Assembly (NCBI GenBank): GCA_029851415.1
Contig: CM056743.1
Location: forward strand, 89,316,501 to 89,380,500
Length of the DNA stretch: 64,000 nucleotides
DNA from: Eretmocerus hayati
Taxonomy: Eukaryota > Arthropoda > Insecta > Hymenoptera > Aphelinidae
Direction of reading: 5' to 3'
The notes under the pieces: model-generated
Databases searched by the model: none
What the model was told of the DNA's origin: nothing
The model's input: only the letters and a program-made list of their open reading frames with translations
Made by a program: the position numbers and the translations under genes
Shown here: piece after piece, positions 1-12,117 of the stretch
How positions within the stretch are numbered: the first letter of the stretch is position 1
Layout: every line of letters starts with the position of its first letter

Positions 1-2460
1 GCATGTACATTTCCTCAATGTCTGCTACAAACACGAATTCATAACTCCGCCATTTCAGAATCAGATCATTCAACTCTGGGAGCAAATTCTCACCAGTGTA
101 GAGAAGATCATTCAAAGACGTGCCGTAAATTTTGTTCGAACCATTGAAAACCGTCCGTAACTTTCTAGAGCCTTGAAGAACTCCATGATGAGGAAGAACG
201 TAGCCACTATTTTTATCCTCAACCGACAAGTTTGATGCTTTCTCCATATGCGAAAGCTGTTCATGTTCCAACATGAAGATTTTGTATTTAGCTTCAAAAT
301 CCGAATTTCTCGCAAACTTACGTTCCATAGAAAAGAGCGTTCGAAGGGCTGATCTATAGGAATCACCGAGATTGAAATTCAAACTATTCATCAGTTCCTG
401 TTTCACCGGTAATCGTACAACGTATCTACCACTTGGGTCTTGCCTATGGGTCTCTTGGAAATGTTCCTCGCATTTACGATCGTGTTCTGTTAACTTTTTA
501 CTGACCGTAAGAATTTCTTCTTGTCTCCAAAATTTTTCAAGTATCGAGTCTAACATTGAATTATCGACCAAGTGGAAATAAGAAGCAGCAGATTCCGAGC
601 TTTGACCGATGCTTGAGGATACAACCCAACCCAAAACAGTATTAGTAGCAATAGGTTGATTTGATGAATCGATGTTAGCCTTTTCCACCCCATCAAGCAC
701 GATTTGAGCGTGAATCTTGGCTCCGAGCAACATATCAATCGATCGCGTTTTGAGAAAGTGGGGATCAGCTAATTCCAAACCCTTGATATGATCCTATTTT
801 TCCATACCCAAAGAAATAGAAGCCTTATAGCCAGATACTTTAGGAATTATGAAGGCCGTCACATCACAACTAAAATCAGAAGAGAATCTTGGATGCAAGA
901 TAAAATTGGCGGTACCTCGAGAAGCACAAGTATTGAGGTCAGTAACACCCTTGATTTGTACCTTCGATTTCAACCTTTCAATCCCGAGTTTCTGGCAACC
1001 ATCCTCCGTGATGGAAGAAGCCTGTGAACAGTGATCAACCAAAGCCGTAAAGAAGTACTCAAACCCGTCTGATGAGATCACCTCGACGACTGCCGTTGGC
1101 AAAAGCACGAAATTTGAGCTTTTCACAGGAGTTAGACAAGAGGTAGTAGTAGCGTGCGAATAATCACCGTTTCCCGAACCTTTTCCATCCCCCGATGGGA
1201 CGGAATCACCCTTTTTGTCATTACCCTGAGGTTCGACTGACCTCTGAAATTCCGAATGAATGAAACTATGATGTTTCCCGTTACACTTGCGACAAAGTTT
1301 AGTCGACTTACAAATTTTTACACTGTGATTGCGGAAACAGATGTAACATAACCGTTTCCCCGTTACGAAAGCTCGACGATCGGCTATACTTTTTGCCTTG
1401 GAAGAATCGAACTGTGGAAGATGATGACTGGCCGAACAACTAGGGCACACTCTTTTTGGATGGTCGGAATCCGTATCCGTCGCCATCGAGTGTGTCTTAC
1501 CAGATCCCGAAGGTTTAGCTGGTTGACTAGTCGTATGGGGTTTCTGACTAGTCTCTATCGATTCCATAGTGGACAGCTGATCTTTGAAAAAGCTTCCTAA
1601 GTGTTCCATAGAAGCAGGATTACTAGTTTTCCCTGAATGCTTCTCTCATCTCTTCCTGGTCGCTGAATCAAAATTAGAAACAGTAAAATGAACGAACAAG
1701 TCTTCACCGCTCTCCCTAATTGAACGTCCAAGCCCTGCCAGAAAATTGACAGTGTCAAATGAACCAGCATGAAGTCTTCTCATCTCAGCTGGGTATCACT
1801 CTTCATAGACTTCAACGAATAATATGACCCCAGCGACAAGTTAACGAGCCTTCTTTTATCCTCGTAATACTCGCACAAATCCGACCAAGCCTTTCGATAG
1901 TTATCGACCGACATTTCCATATTCTTTATCTGATCCAAAGCTTCACCCGATAGCTTGGTCCTCAAATGATAGAACTTGACAGCAGGAGCCATCCTACTTC
2001 TACGGTGAACTAATGACTTGGATAGGTCCCGAAAATTCGACCAATCACTGATTTTCCCGGAGAATACAGGAATATCAATCTTTGCAAGAGCATAAGACTC
2101 CTCCGGATCAGCTTCATTAGGATTTCCTGGAGCCATAGTCTCATCAGCTTCCCTCTCTACCCTTTCAAAGTCCGCGAAGGTATCTAATGCTTCTTGAAGA
2201 TCAGATTTGTTAGATAGGTACGAGTCTTCTACTAAATCGGGAAGGTTATTCTTGAAGTAATCGTGACCTGCTTCCTTTGGCTTCATAGCAACGATTTTGT
2301 TATGATTGTGACGAAAAGCTTGAAAATTAGCTTCTAGATTATTGAATCTAGTCGTAGCAGCAGTTTTTGTCATTTTTTCCTGGCCCAACTTCCTGTATAT
2401 AGTGTACGAGTTGGCAATTTTTGGTTGCAAATCCAACTGGAATTGATGAAAAGCGTCCAT
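1..2460 (-). pseudogene. BEL/Pao retrotransposon gag-protease-RT (5' part, decayed)
   Basis: Reads right to left. Gag starts at the ATG near 2460 (product begins MDAFHQFQLDL) and contains a DUF1759-type gag region around 1800-2060 (ALAKIDIPVFSGKISDW, then KFYHLRTKLSGEALDQI). A Cys/His-rich knuckle region typical of Pao elements lies near 1270-1460 (RVCPSCSASHHLPQF, LCYICFRNH, CRKCNGKHHSFIH). The aspartic protease core near 1010-1060 reads ALVDHCSQASSITE, so the usual D-S/T-G is D-H-C. From 793 to 1 one frame stays open into reverse transcriptase and ends at the left edge inside motif A (VFVADIEEMYM). Breaks: a frameshift near 1778; an in-frame TGA at 1646-1648 and a TAG at 794-796, each where the family has Trp. 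It is a dead copy. Family assignment is firm; exact element name unknown. Confidence 0.9.
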
Positions 2461-3792
2461 TTTCGCTAAAAATCCGAACCCAACGTACAAAAATCTCAAG
2501 ATCGCCGACCAAAAACCGAACCGAAAACAATTGAATTCAAAATCCTGTGCGATTACCTAGCCCGAAATGCTAGAAAATTTGACCAGAAACTTTGAAAAGA
2601 TGCCAAAATTCAACCCAGAATAAAGGCAACACCGAATCCAAAAAGATGAAAAATTTTCAAATCTGTGTTGGAGATTTGATGGAAGCACTTATCCACAAAT
2701 TTCTCCCTACTATTTACATATGTACATCTAACCTAATATGGAATAGCATGGAAACGATATTTTTTGAGGTTAGAACAATCAAAACCTCAATCAGAGTAAA
2801 CTTGAACCCAAAACCTAACCTCAATCGTACTCGATCAGAAGAATTCATGTATCCATGAATAGATCAAAGGAAAAACTCATTCAAACTCCGAGTTCAAACC
2901 TCGAAGATCAACGTCCTGACCGAGAGCACGATGATCACGTTGTGTGCTGGAACGCTGAGCTGGGATGCGACGATCTTGCTATAGACGGAGTCACGATGCA
3001 GTCGAGTTGGCGAGAACAAAGTATCCCCGCTCAGCTGGATGGCGTTGCTCCGCTGCGCAAAGCTGATGAACAGCTGCGGTGACTCTGGCCAGCTGTGTTG
3101 CCAGATGTCTAGCACAAACGCCGAGCAGCACGCACACCAACGTGGGTCACACATACGGACGACTCCCTATAAAAAGTCAATAATTTCAGTATATGCCCAT
3201 ATGACATCATGAAATTCTGACTCAAATTCAGAATTTTTGGTTATACGTACTAAATATTGTACGAATGGTACAAATTAGATCTTAATTGCACTAGAGTGTG
3301 CAAAATAGGCTCAATCTTTGAGCGAAAATGCTCTGAAATCTAATGAGAATCTATGAATTTTCTTAGAATTTGAAAAGTAGCTGCCGAAATAAAAAATTAA
3401 AAAACAGCTTAGCCCAATAATCCCACGATGATTCCCTCGATGCCCAAGGACCCTCCTGGGCCCCCAGGTCGTTCCCGTCGTCTCCAAGGGGTGCGGCGAC
3501 TTGAGACCTCGTGGCTGATGTTGAGGTTAGCCTGCGCTCCGGACTTATAGGCTGCCCGATCTGCGCTCCGCTGCCGGTGGACCGATGCTCCAAAAAACAG
3601 CAATCGAGGATTAATCTACATCCGCGGGCAGGATAACAGCTTTAGCACTTGCTGCTGTAGGTCCCGAGGATGACGCCGCTGGTCGCCCGAGGAGACTCTC
3701 GTCCGAACACCATCACCTCGTGGTAATACGAATCCGATTGCATCCACTCGAAATTCACTCACTGATCCCGATCCGGCACACTAAGGACCAAA
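2461..3792 (-). other. untranslated leader of the BEL/Pao-like element (probable)
   Basis: About 1.3 kb between the LTR-like end at 3793 and the gag start at 2460. It has no ORF I recognise. Two GC-rich blocks (about 2910-3160 and 3430-3760) sit in AT-rich sequence, so part of it may belong to other inserted repeats. Membership in the BEL element is inferred from orientation and position only. Confidence 0.4.
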
Positions 3793-4120
3793 TGTTTATC
3801 GCGGATAGTGGTGGTTTGAATAATTTTCACTCAAACACATTTTGAAGTGAAAAACAACAAACTAATTTATTGCCTATAGCTACATGCTAAATGGCGAGGT
3901 GGTGCGGACGAGCGATGGACGGGAACTGGCGAGAGCCGCGGAAGGCGGCAAACGCGACATTGAAGAGCTTGAGCGCGAGCGCAAAATGGCGGTAACGCGC
4001 CAAAATTTAAATAGTATAAGATAGATCGATATGAAACTGAACAGTGCTGTAGTATCTAGTGTATCATCCGATAGCTCAGCAAACGTTGATCTTGTCTGTC
4101 GCATAGTGTATAAAATCTAG
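3793..4120 (-). repeat. LTR-like terminus with adjacent primer-binding-site-like sequence
   Basis: On the minus strand there is a TATTTAAA box near 4005-4013 and an AATAAA at 3876-3881. The block ends in ...GCGATAAACA at 3793, followed after two bases by TGGTCCTTAGTG (3779-3790), which looks like an LTR end plus primer-binding site. It lies upstream of the BEL gag in the same orientation, so it is probably its 5' LTR. The outer LTR edge was not found and the coordinate given is arbitrary. It could be a different element. Confidence 0.45.
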
Positions 4121-4797
4121 ACTATGGATTGTGACAGTAATAACGATGACGAAAAACAGAAAAGTCGTAGCGATCCTTCATCTTGGGCACGGGATGAGAG
4201 AAAAAGATCGAAAACGTGTGGCGAGCCTTTTCCAAATAGCCAAAATGAATACATTCATAGATCCATAGATCTTATGGATGTTAATGTTATGTGATTTAGA
4301 TAGTTATAATGGTTTTGTTTGTTGAGATGAACTTCATAATTGTATCCGAAGTATTCTCAGTCACTCCGAGCAGAAAGGTACCCAAATCCCGCTATGAATC
4401 TATGATAATCATCGAGATATTGTTTAAATTCAATATTTCCCAGTTCCGTAGTGTCTTGATATAGAATCATAGCTTTTTAAAGGAATCCATGCTAAAAGGG
4501 ACCCAAGTCCACTCGAGTTTCCATTAAAAAACGACTCTGCAGACCACCCTTGGTCAAAGAATGGAGGAGATTATAGTACATACTGATAAGGAGTATGTGT
4601 ATGTACATTAGCGTTGGGGGATTGTGAATGGTAGAGATGCAACACAGTTTTTCTCGTTTTCCCGACAATTTGTCATTTGCACGAAGGTCCCTTTCTGCAT
4701 GGCTCGATTCACTTGATAGTAATACTGATTGATCAATGTTGAGGGTTAATCACAATGTAACTATTTTATTTTAATTACTTTTTGAAACTTTCAACAG
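4121..4797. other. unclassified AT-rich intergenic sequence
   Basis: No ORF, repeat or RNA gene recognised. The last ~50 bases before 4798 are pyrimidine-rich and end in CAG, serving as the acceptor of the CAF1-like exon that follows. Confidence 0.5.
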
Positions 4798-5088
4798 ATC
4801 AACATCCACCACAAGAAAAATGAGTTCTTTGAACTCTTGAACATATACTTCCCAACAATCTATGATGTTGAAGTGAGTCCTTAACTCTTAATCATTCTTC
4901 AAACGAAAGTTTCCTTGCTGATTCGAAGTTTTTCCCATTAATGATTACAGTATACGATGGAATGTAAAAACCTAAAGAGAGGCTTATAAGAAGTAGCAGA
5001 ACAACTCGAACGCCAACGATAAGGACCACCTCATCAAGCTGGTTCTGATTCGCTACTCACTGGAATGGTGTTCTCTAAAATGAGGAAG
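4798..5088 (+). pseudogene. CAF1/POP2 (CNOT7/8-type) deadenylase pseudogene, two exons with intron retained
   Basis: The parent family is the DEDD exonuclease subunit of the CCR4-NOT complex, which shortens mRNA poly(A) tails. Exon A (4798-4872) follows a tract ending CAG and encodes HHKKNEFFELLNIYFPTIYD plus VE. It is followed by GTGAGT, a 78-base intron (4873-4950, ending TTACAG) and exon B (4951-5088), which encodes MECKNLKRGL, a stop, EVAEQLERQR, a stop, then GPPHQAGSDSLLTGM and VFSKMRK before a GTAATT donor. The family consensus around HQAGSDSLLTGMAF is plain. Exon B has two in-frame TAA codons (one where Gln is expected), so the copy is dead. The retained intron means it arose by DNA duplication, not retroposition. 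Other exons were not found. Confidence 0.8.
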
Positions 5089-6460
5089 GTAATTGAAAGA
5101 TCCTCTACAACCTTGAACAAAGTCATTCTAGGCAAAATATTGGACGTGTTGCAAGACGAATTTGGAGAAAGATAGGCTCTTGTGATTGTTCCCCAAAGAC
5201 ACCTATGACAAAGTCTGCATCACGTTTTGACCTTCCTTGAGGGTATAAATTCATCTATTGTCTAAGACTTCACCGATATTTCTCGAAGATTTTCCACGTT
5301 GTCTCCTGAGATTTTGGTCAAAGATAGGAAAGAGACAGTCTCCCTCCATTATTGAGTGATAGATAGGGTGCAATCTTTCGCATGCTATACCTATTAACAG
5401 TTATTCCAAGAATATCTGAGTTTCAACTTTGAATTATAATCCAACATTGAAAAATCTTAATGAATTTCAGAAAGAAAAATTTTAATGAATGTATATTCTT
5501 GATTATTCTGTTGATGAATATTTGTGAGTTGAATAACTTTCAATCAAGTATCGGTGCAACGCCTTTCTCTGACGCGCAAACAGAGTCGCTCAATCACTTT
5601 TGGGTTTGACTCTGTGGCAGCCTGATTGACAATGATGCATTCCTTTTATCATCTTATTGAATCAGGACCTTAGAGTATTCAAGTACTTCAAACAAGACGG
5701 ATGATGAACTATTGCATTGAATAATTGACACCGAGGGATAGTTTCTCCTCAAATTATCTCTGTAGAGCTCTTTTGAGGGTCTGCAACAGCAAAATTCCCG
5801 TGTACTCTACAGTTAGATGGAAAACAGGGACGTTCCAAAATAATTGAGTAGGCTCTTTGAAGGTTTGAAATACTGAATTATTAAATATCACGTGTTTTGA
5901 AATTATTTCCAGATACACTGACAAGGTGAATGCTGCTATTGAATGACCTGTCAAGACCAAGAACCGATTACTCATGATTCAACTGAAAACAATTTGTGCT
6001 ATCAAGAAGTGGATTAGGTTTATACATTTTCACCAAGTTCAGTTCAGATGGCTGTTGAACAAATTCAATCACGCTAGCCTGGACAGCAAGTTACACAGTA
6101 CATTCTGCGAGTTAATCCTGAAATCTTGGCAAGATTTACGGTATTGTAATCAAGTTGCTAAGAAACTTTCGCTCTCCTGTATATTCAAAAATCAGCTAAT
6201 CTGGACCAAAATGAACCCTCAAGAGGGCTGTTCTAGATTTTGAGGAATTGTGATCGAGATCTTGGGAAATGGAGAATATTTCATTTGATCCTCGATAATA
6301 GTACATCCAACAGCTGGAACTGTCTAGCGTGAAAATGGTTCTGTGACCTGAGAGATCTCAACCGGTGGATTTGTCAAAGAGTACGACAGGATAGATATGA
6401 AAGGGAGCAGATGATCAGGGAAGGCAGCTTGATGTGTGCATTTGACTCAGAGAATGACAA
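5089..6460. other. AT-rich sequence, no gene recognised
   Basis: Short ORFs at 5754-5975 (minus) and 5974-6243 (plus) show no recognisable motif, splice context or conserved partner in the window. Further CAF1-like exons downstream of 5088 were looked for by eye and not seen. Confidence 0.5.
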
Positions 6461-6469
6461 ATTGTAGCG

Positions 6470-6710
6470 CAGATGTACGAGGGAGCAGGATATTTCCAGG
6501 AAAGAGAACCTGCCATTTATTTTCGTCAGAGAGATTGACAAACTTGGAAATCAGTGTGGAAAGAAGCAGCATATTGGCAGGAAAGAGAACCTGCCATCTG
6601 TTTTCATCTGAGAAAATAACATACCAGAAAATCAGTGTGAAGAGAAGCAACTGGTATGCAGGGAACAGAACCTGTATATTGCGCAACACTGAGAGAATAG
6701 CAACATCTGC
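6470..6710 (+). repeat. ~82-bp tandem repeat, about three copies
   Basis: The phrase GAAAGAGAACCTGCCAT recurs near 6500 and 6583, with a diverged copy (GGAACAGAACCTGTAT) near 6663, spaced about 82 bases. Between them the phrases GAAATCAGTGTGGAAAGAAG and AAAATCAGTGTGAAGAGAAG align. The ORF crossing this block (6436-6858) exists because the repeat happens to stay open. Confidence 0.7.
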
Positions 6711-9534
6711 AGTTTACATAAAATATGAAGGCGAGCACTATGGGCTAGATGATGGAAGGCTACTTGCAACATTCACTATGATTGATATGTTGATCATCGG
6801 AATTCATGCAAAAGATGCTTGCATGAATTTCACATGCCGTAAAATTACCCTTCCATAACCAAAGAAGTCATTGAGATGTGTAGTGCAACCTGCAAACAAT
6901 AGATGGATCATGGTAGTTTTGTTGCCTTACATGGCTCGACTCAATTCTATGATGATATTGAAAACTGGTGGTGAGATCTATATTGAAGATTGGGAAGCTG
7001 TCGTAGGTTTTCTAGAACTTTCAGCAACATGTACCAAAACTAAGGCATATATTTCACTTGTGTCTAAATGTAACAGGAGGTGGGAACAAGGGACATGAAA
7101 AAGTGTCTAACTATGAGTATAAATCATTATGAGTGTGCTTATTCGTACAGCCTCCGGCAAAATGTCAGTGAGATAATTTACTCTCCAACAATTGCATCAA
7201 ACGGGTTAATTCAACTATCATGAGTGTGACGAGTCAGACGTTGTACAAAACATCAATGAGGTTAGTGCATAGATTTGGGATGCCAATTTTGCGCCACAGT
7301 AGGATTTGTTGAATTGCGCACCCCACAGTGGGCTTTCATGCAAAACCTGTCTAAATTGGTCACTTACATGTCGAGGCTAAGATACTTTTCACGCCTTATA
7401 TGCCCTCTGCATATTGGGTACCACACTGAGAACCGTGAATGCTATTTTGCACGACACGATAGTAACTGTGACTATCCGTAAAGTGAAATCAACCCGGACG
7501 ACGCTCACACTACCACAAACAATGCGTATAGTCTGCTGAACTATACACGTAGCGTCTGCTAAAGTTACGAGATAGTAATGGTTACTATCTGGTGCAGTTT
7601 TAGTGACTGTATTGCAGTGATCTCTAGTATAATTAAGTAAAGGGTACTTTCCATTGTGTGCTGAGAAAGTTTCCAGCATAAATGCTTTTTTGAAATTGGA
7701 CGATAATATATTATGAGGGAACCATCATGCACTGATCAATCATGTGATATTGAAGCGATATTAAAAACGTCACTGAGTGTTGCATGCATGGCATAATATC
7801 TGAGTTAAATCAGAACCAGATAGCTCAAGTCATTTTCACAAATAATTCAGAAATTGAAGCCAATTTTCCATTACCAACATGCAGGTTACACCAAAGTGTT
7901 TTCTGTGGGAGATGTTTCTCAAAACATAAATATGGTCTGTATAAGTGCAGTAGTTGGGGTGATTCTTTGACAAGGAAATAGATTCTGACATGCTACCAAA
8001 TGTCTCAGCTTTCCAAAGATTATACATTAGAAATAGCATTGATTTATGTCAAGAGAATGAGTAGAGCATACTTCTACTCGAACACCGATAGGAACATTTC
8101 AAGTTAATGAACTAAGCACATTGAAAACTGAATTGTTGAACTGCTTCTGTACTCATGTACGGCCAGTATAACATTAGACATATGTGGAAATTAGTGAATA
8201 TCTCGCTGGAAACTCTAAAATGCCATGACAGTCGATTCCATGCTCTGGAAGACTACTTTTGTACCAGTTTGGTGGAATTTGAATTTTGAGAAGGGGTCTT
8301 GGAATGTATAGCAGGTGGCATGAAGTGATGCGTCACCAACATAATGAATAATCTTTACGATGAGATCTCTCTGAAGATATCTTATGCCACTGTTGAGGGA
8401 AAAACTGTTGTCTGGGCATTAGTACCCAGTACAAAAGAACAAAGATGGAGAATTGGTGTCGGTTCTTAACCAACCCTTGTTCTAAGACAGCACTTGTGAA
8501 TTTTTGAGTTGATACCACGGAAGTTAGTAACTGTATAGATTTCATATGTATAATAATAACGACTGGTCTACACTAGTACAGAGCAACAAACTAATCAGTC
8601 TCAAAATGAGTCAATCCCAATAATTCATTATTTTATGTTCCTACTAACTTTCCACAAGACTTTCTGGAATTTCAATTGTTTTCAACAAGCTGGGATTAAT
8701 TGCAATGCAAAATCTTTTTTTTAGCAAGATGAGAAAATTTCCACAAACATATAGGAATAATGTAGAAATGAACAATCAACTCATCTGAGATAGATTCAGG
8801 CAGAGTGGTTGCAGATCAACTTGAAAACTTTTCCAGATTTAGTGAAGAAGAAGAATTCAAGTGGGGCATGAGTTTATTGGTCTACGAGTTGAAGCTATCT
8901 GCACCATTGTTTCTATTCTAACATTGCATAATAGAATGCATTCATGAATCAATAAACAGTGCGAATTCATGCATGTAACACGAGGTCTTCTCATTGGATG
9001 AGAATCTTGGCTCGATCCAACGACAACCTGGTGTATATGTACTATACGCACAGGATGGTATTCGTAGATGGGTTTTTGTACTAGAATAACTTGTTACAGT
9101 TAGATAAAACTTGTTACAGCTAGTAGACAAGGGATACTTTAGTATGAATCTGATTCTTACGTAGCCATAAAAATCAAGTAGTGATATTCAAGCTCCGAAG
9201 ACTATCAAATAATTGAGAAGTTGTGTGAGTCCCTTTGTCGGGATGGCTTGACTCATCTTCTGTCAATTCCCAGTGTCTCAGTTGATATTTCGATGAGATT
9301 GGAACATATAATTGAGAATTTACTTTAAAAAAAGTCTAACTGGACGAATTTCATGTACAACTAGATAGAAATGTTATGGATAGCAACCGATACATTTTTC
9401 AAAATTCCAGTAATGTACAGACATACAAAGAAAGCCCAATAATTCAGTTGTAAATTCGACGAGGATTGATGAACTGAACTGATTTGAAGATAAAAGGTAG
9501 ACAGAAGTAATCAGATGTTATCACAATTGCATTT
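6711..9534. other. AT-rich sequence, no gene recognised
   Basis: Several ORFs of 60-96 codons occur on both strands (for example 7389-7679 minus, 7275-7481 plus, 8333-8545 minus). None shows a domain signature or a believable splice framework. An old duplicated gene fragment could hide here, given the CAF1 pseudogene at 4.8 kb. Confidence 0.45.
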
Positions 9535-10533
9535 TTATTCTAAATCTCTTACAGATACAACTTTTAATCCATCAAATGATGTACGTATTTTGATAGGTCG
9601 CAAGTAATTATTAAAGTCATACTTAAGTACGAATTGAGGTTTTTGTGGGTTGGACAAAACGATTTCATAACAGTTTATGTGATCCTTTAGTCCAAGCACT
9701 TCACAGTTCGTGGCATAGAAACAGACACCAGTCTCATTTTTGAAAATACTATGTGCAATTGCAATCTCAGGGTTATCATTTGAGTCAACATCAATGAAAA
9801 TAACACAATTTCTCTTGTAAATGGAGCCATTTATCGTTATGGACGACAATGACTCAGTTTTGAAATCAATGAAGTTCTGAATATCGGATTGCTGCACTAT
9901 GCCAATCACACTTCCAGGCTTTTCTTCGTCGTCAAGACCTTTATGAGTCAAAAATCTAAAACACATCTGCAATTGAATTTTGACGGCGAGAGTGTATACA
10001 ATATTGACTCTCGAGGTGACGAGTTGGGCATATCTTTTAGAAAGCTGGTGAAAAGCCTCAAATTTATGGCAGGGAAAATATCGTGGTGGATCGAACAACC
10101 TGATGATAGTCGGATAATGTGTTAAGAAAAGAAATTTTGGCTTCAGCTTCTCATTGAAAAGTTTTGTAAATAGTTCATTGTGTGATCTGATCGATTCTTT
10201 CAAGTATGCAAGAGTGTCTTCTGTAAAAGTGTTCCCTGTGATTATATCAACCAGCTCTACAAGTATGAGGTAAGAATTCCACACTCTATCACCAGGAGGC
10301 ACGAAGTCCCCCACGATTATTGAAAAATAAGATATCAAGTAAGACATTTGAGCTGCTGTTATAACGATTGTAACGGGGAGGATTTTTGCAGGGGGGATTT
10401 TTACCTCAAAAACTGAACCCACCCACGTCACCTCACTTATTTTAGGCCGGATCAGGTTAGGGCCAGGTACCCCGCGCCACGAAGGGCGGGACGGCGGGGG
10501 AAATTGGGGACACCTGTGAATCGCGAAAATCAT
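9535..10533 (-). CDS. transposase-derived-like protein, C-terminal part (332 codons open)
   Basis: Function unknown. The protein from about residue 60 resembles, from memory of the family, the C-terminal part of large uncharacterised arthropod proteins thought to derive from DNA-transposon transposases. One block is VGDFVPPGDRVWNSYLILVE, then KPKFLFLTHYPTIIRLFDPP followed by FEAFHQLSKR (usual pattern: KHHFLxHYP then an aromatic-rich FExKH). The C-terminal block has a beta-rich look (ITINGSIYKRNCVIFIDVD, YEIVLSN, DGLKVVSVRDLE). The first ~55 residues lie in GC-rich sequence (10380-10530) unlike the rest. A TTATAACAG tract just before AQMSYLIS suggests an acceptor there, so the coding exon probably begins near 10363. 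Either the last exon of a gene whose other exons are lost or outside, or a transposon relic. No internal stop across 270 codons argues for recent activity or selection. Confidence 0.55.
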   Translation of the reverse strand: MIFAIHRCPQFPPPSRPSWRGVPGPNLIRPKISEVTWVGSVFEVKIPPAKILPVTIVITAAQMSYLISYFSIIVGDFVPPGDRVWNSYLILVELVDIITGNTFTEDTLAYLKESIRSHNELFTKLFNEKLKPKFLFLTHYPTIIRLFDPPRYFPCHKFEAFHQLSKRYAQLVTSRVNIVYTLAVKIQLQMCFRFLTHKGLDDEEKPGSVIGIVQQSDIQNFIDFKTESLSSITINGSIYKRNCVIFIDVDSNDNPEIAIAHSIFKNETGVCFYATNCEVLGLKDHINCYEIVLSNPQKPQFVLKYDFNNYLRPIKIRTSFDGLKVVSVRDLE

Positions 10534-11030
10534 ATGCTGCGGACACTTTTATATAATCTCATGTCGATCGAATAGATACACGTGATTCTGTCTGAGAATA
10601 CAAAATATGCGATTTATTGCTATGAGAACTTCATGTCACGACTCGCAGGTCGATAAACCTAATTACAAGGCCACCTATGGCGTGAATGTTCCTCCAATGT
10701 CCGTCGGAATGTTCAATATTCAATATCTCATGATCACTAAAGCTCACTTGTAACGGAAATGCCCATATACATAATAGTCAGAATTCACTCCACTTGGTTA
10801 CCGCAGAAATGCCCATATATACAGTGAGCGGGGCTAACTCGAGAGGGGAGCAGACTATCCCCACACGGCGGGCCCATTGCCGTTTACAATTCTATAGCAT
10901 TGAGGAGGCCAGTTGCTCGATAACAACGGGTGTGGAGGGTAAACGACGGCTTGCCTAGATGAAATCACCTTCAATGGAAGATCTCGTTGAAATTCCATGA
11001 CTTTGATGATCTGGTACTTTTTCGACACTA
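10534..11030. other. intergenic sequence, no gene recognised
   Basis: Two related snippets, GAAATGCCCATATAC near 10758 and GAAATGCCCATATATAC near 10805, resemble the end sequence of the small TIR family seen at 61.1-62.2 kb, but no complete element can be drawn. Confidence 0.4.
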
Positions 11031-11031
11031 T

Positions 11032-11830
11032 GTGAGGACCACTATGGCACCAGACCAGAAGTAGACTGGATGCTGCGGATATTCTTCCATCAATTGTTCA
11101 TTTCGGATCACCAACCATCCCTTACAATCCATATCATGATATTGTATCGTCAAGATGGCCAGCTTTTCGACACAAGTGGAAAGTAAGTGCGAATTCAAGA
11201 GCTTGCCTGCGTAGGCTCACATTCAACAGAGAACCTCGGCGAGATTTGCTTACAGTACTGTATAGTATGATTTTGACACTCTTTGAGGACCACCACGAAA
11301 CTAGACCAAGACTAAGCTGGATGTTACACGGAAAACTCCCAACAATCACCTATGACGTATCCTTCAACGTATTTTACCTTTCCAATCATCATTTTGTAGC
11401 ATCAAGAAGGCCAGCTTCTCGCACCACGGGGGTTGACAGCATACGAGGTCTTGCTTACGTCAAATCACATTCGATAGGAGATCCCGTTCAGAGTGCATCA
11501 CATGAGTAAATTGGTCGTAATCTGATACTCCTCGAGGACCGTTATAGCACTAGAATGGAACCATGCTCGATGCTGCGGAGATTCTTCCACTCATTGCTCA
11601 CTTCGGATCACCGACCATCTCTCGCAATCCGTATCATAATTTCGTATCGTCGAGATGGCCAGCTTGCCTACATGGACAAGGAGTGAGTGCAAAGAAGAGC
11701 TTACTTGCGTAGGCTCATATTCAACAGGAAATCTCTGTGATGTTTCATCACAGTACTGCTGTGGTACCGTTTGGACATCACCAGGAAACTAGACCAACAC
11801 TAGGCTGGATGCTCGAGGATTTCAATTGAA
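11032..11830 (+). repeat. ~245-bp degenerate tandem repeat, about 3.3 copies
   Basis: Each copy starts with a GAGGACCAC/GAGGACCGT phrase (11032, 11285, 11533; a decayed start near 11772). It continues with an ACTAGACCA-type phrase, GCTGGATGCTGCGGA, CTTCGGATCACCGACCATC, and a CGTCGAGATGGCCAGCTT block near the end. Spacings are about 253, 248 and 239 bases. Copies differ at many positions, so the array is old. No coding capacity is visible. Confidence 0.75.
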
Positions 11831-12117
11831 TGGATTCGCCTCATTGGAAATTGATATTATAGGCATCGAAAGAAAGTATTCCGATAATCAAGAGTTGGAA
11901 GATAAGTGTTCACGAATCTCGAAATCCAAATGATACGGCGGACGATGCCATTTTCCTCGAATGAGAAATACAGTTCCGAGGCCAACAGTTTAAAATTTGC
12001 AAAGAATCCTCAATTTGGTTGATTTGTCTCGTGAAAAACCTATATCATATGCATCAGAGTGATGTTGATCAAAGATTGAAAAATCGTGTGAATGAATTCT
12101 GAGAGCCAAATGATGCG

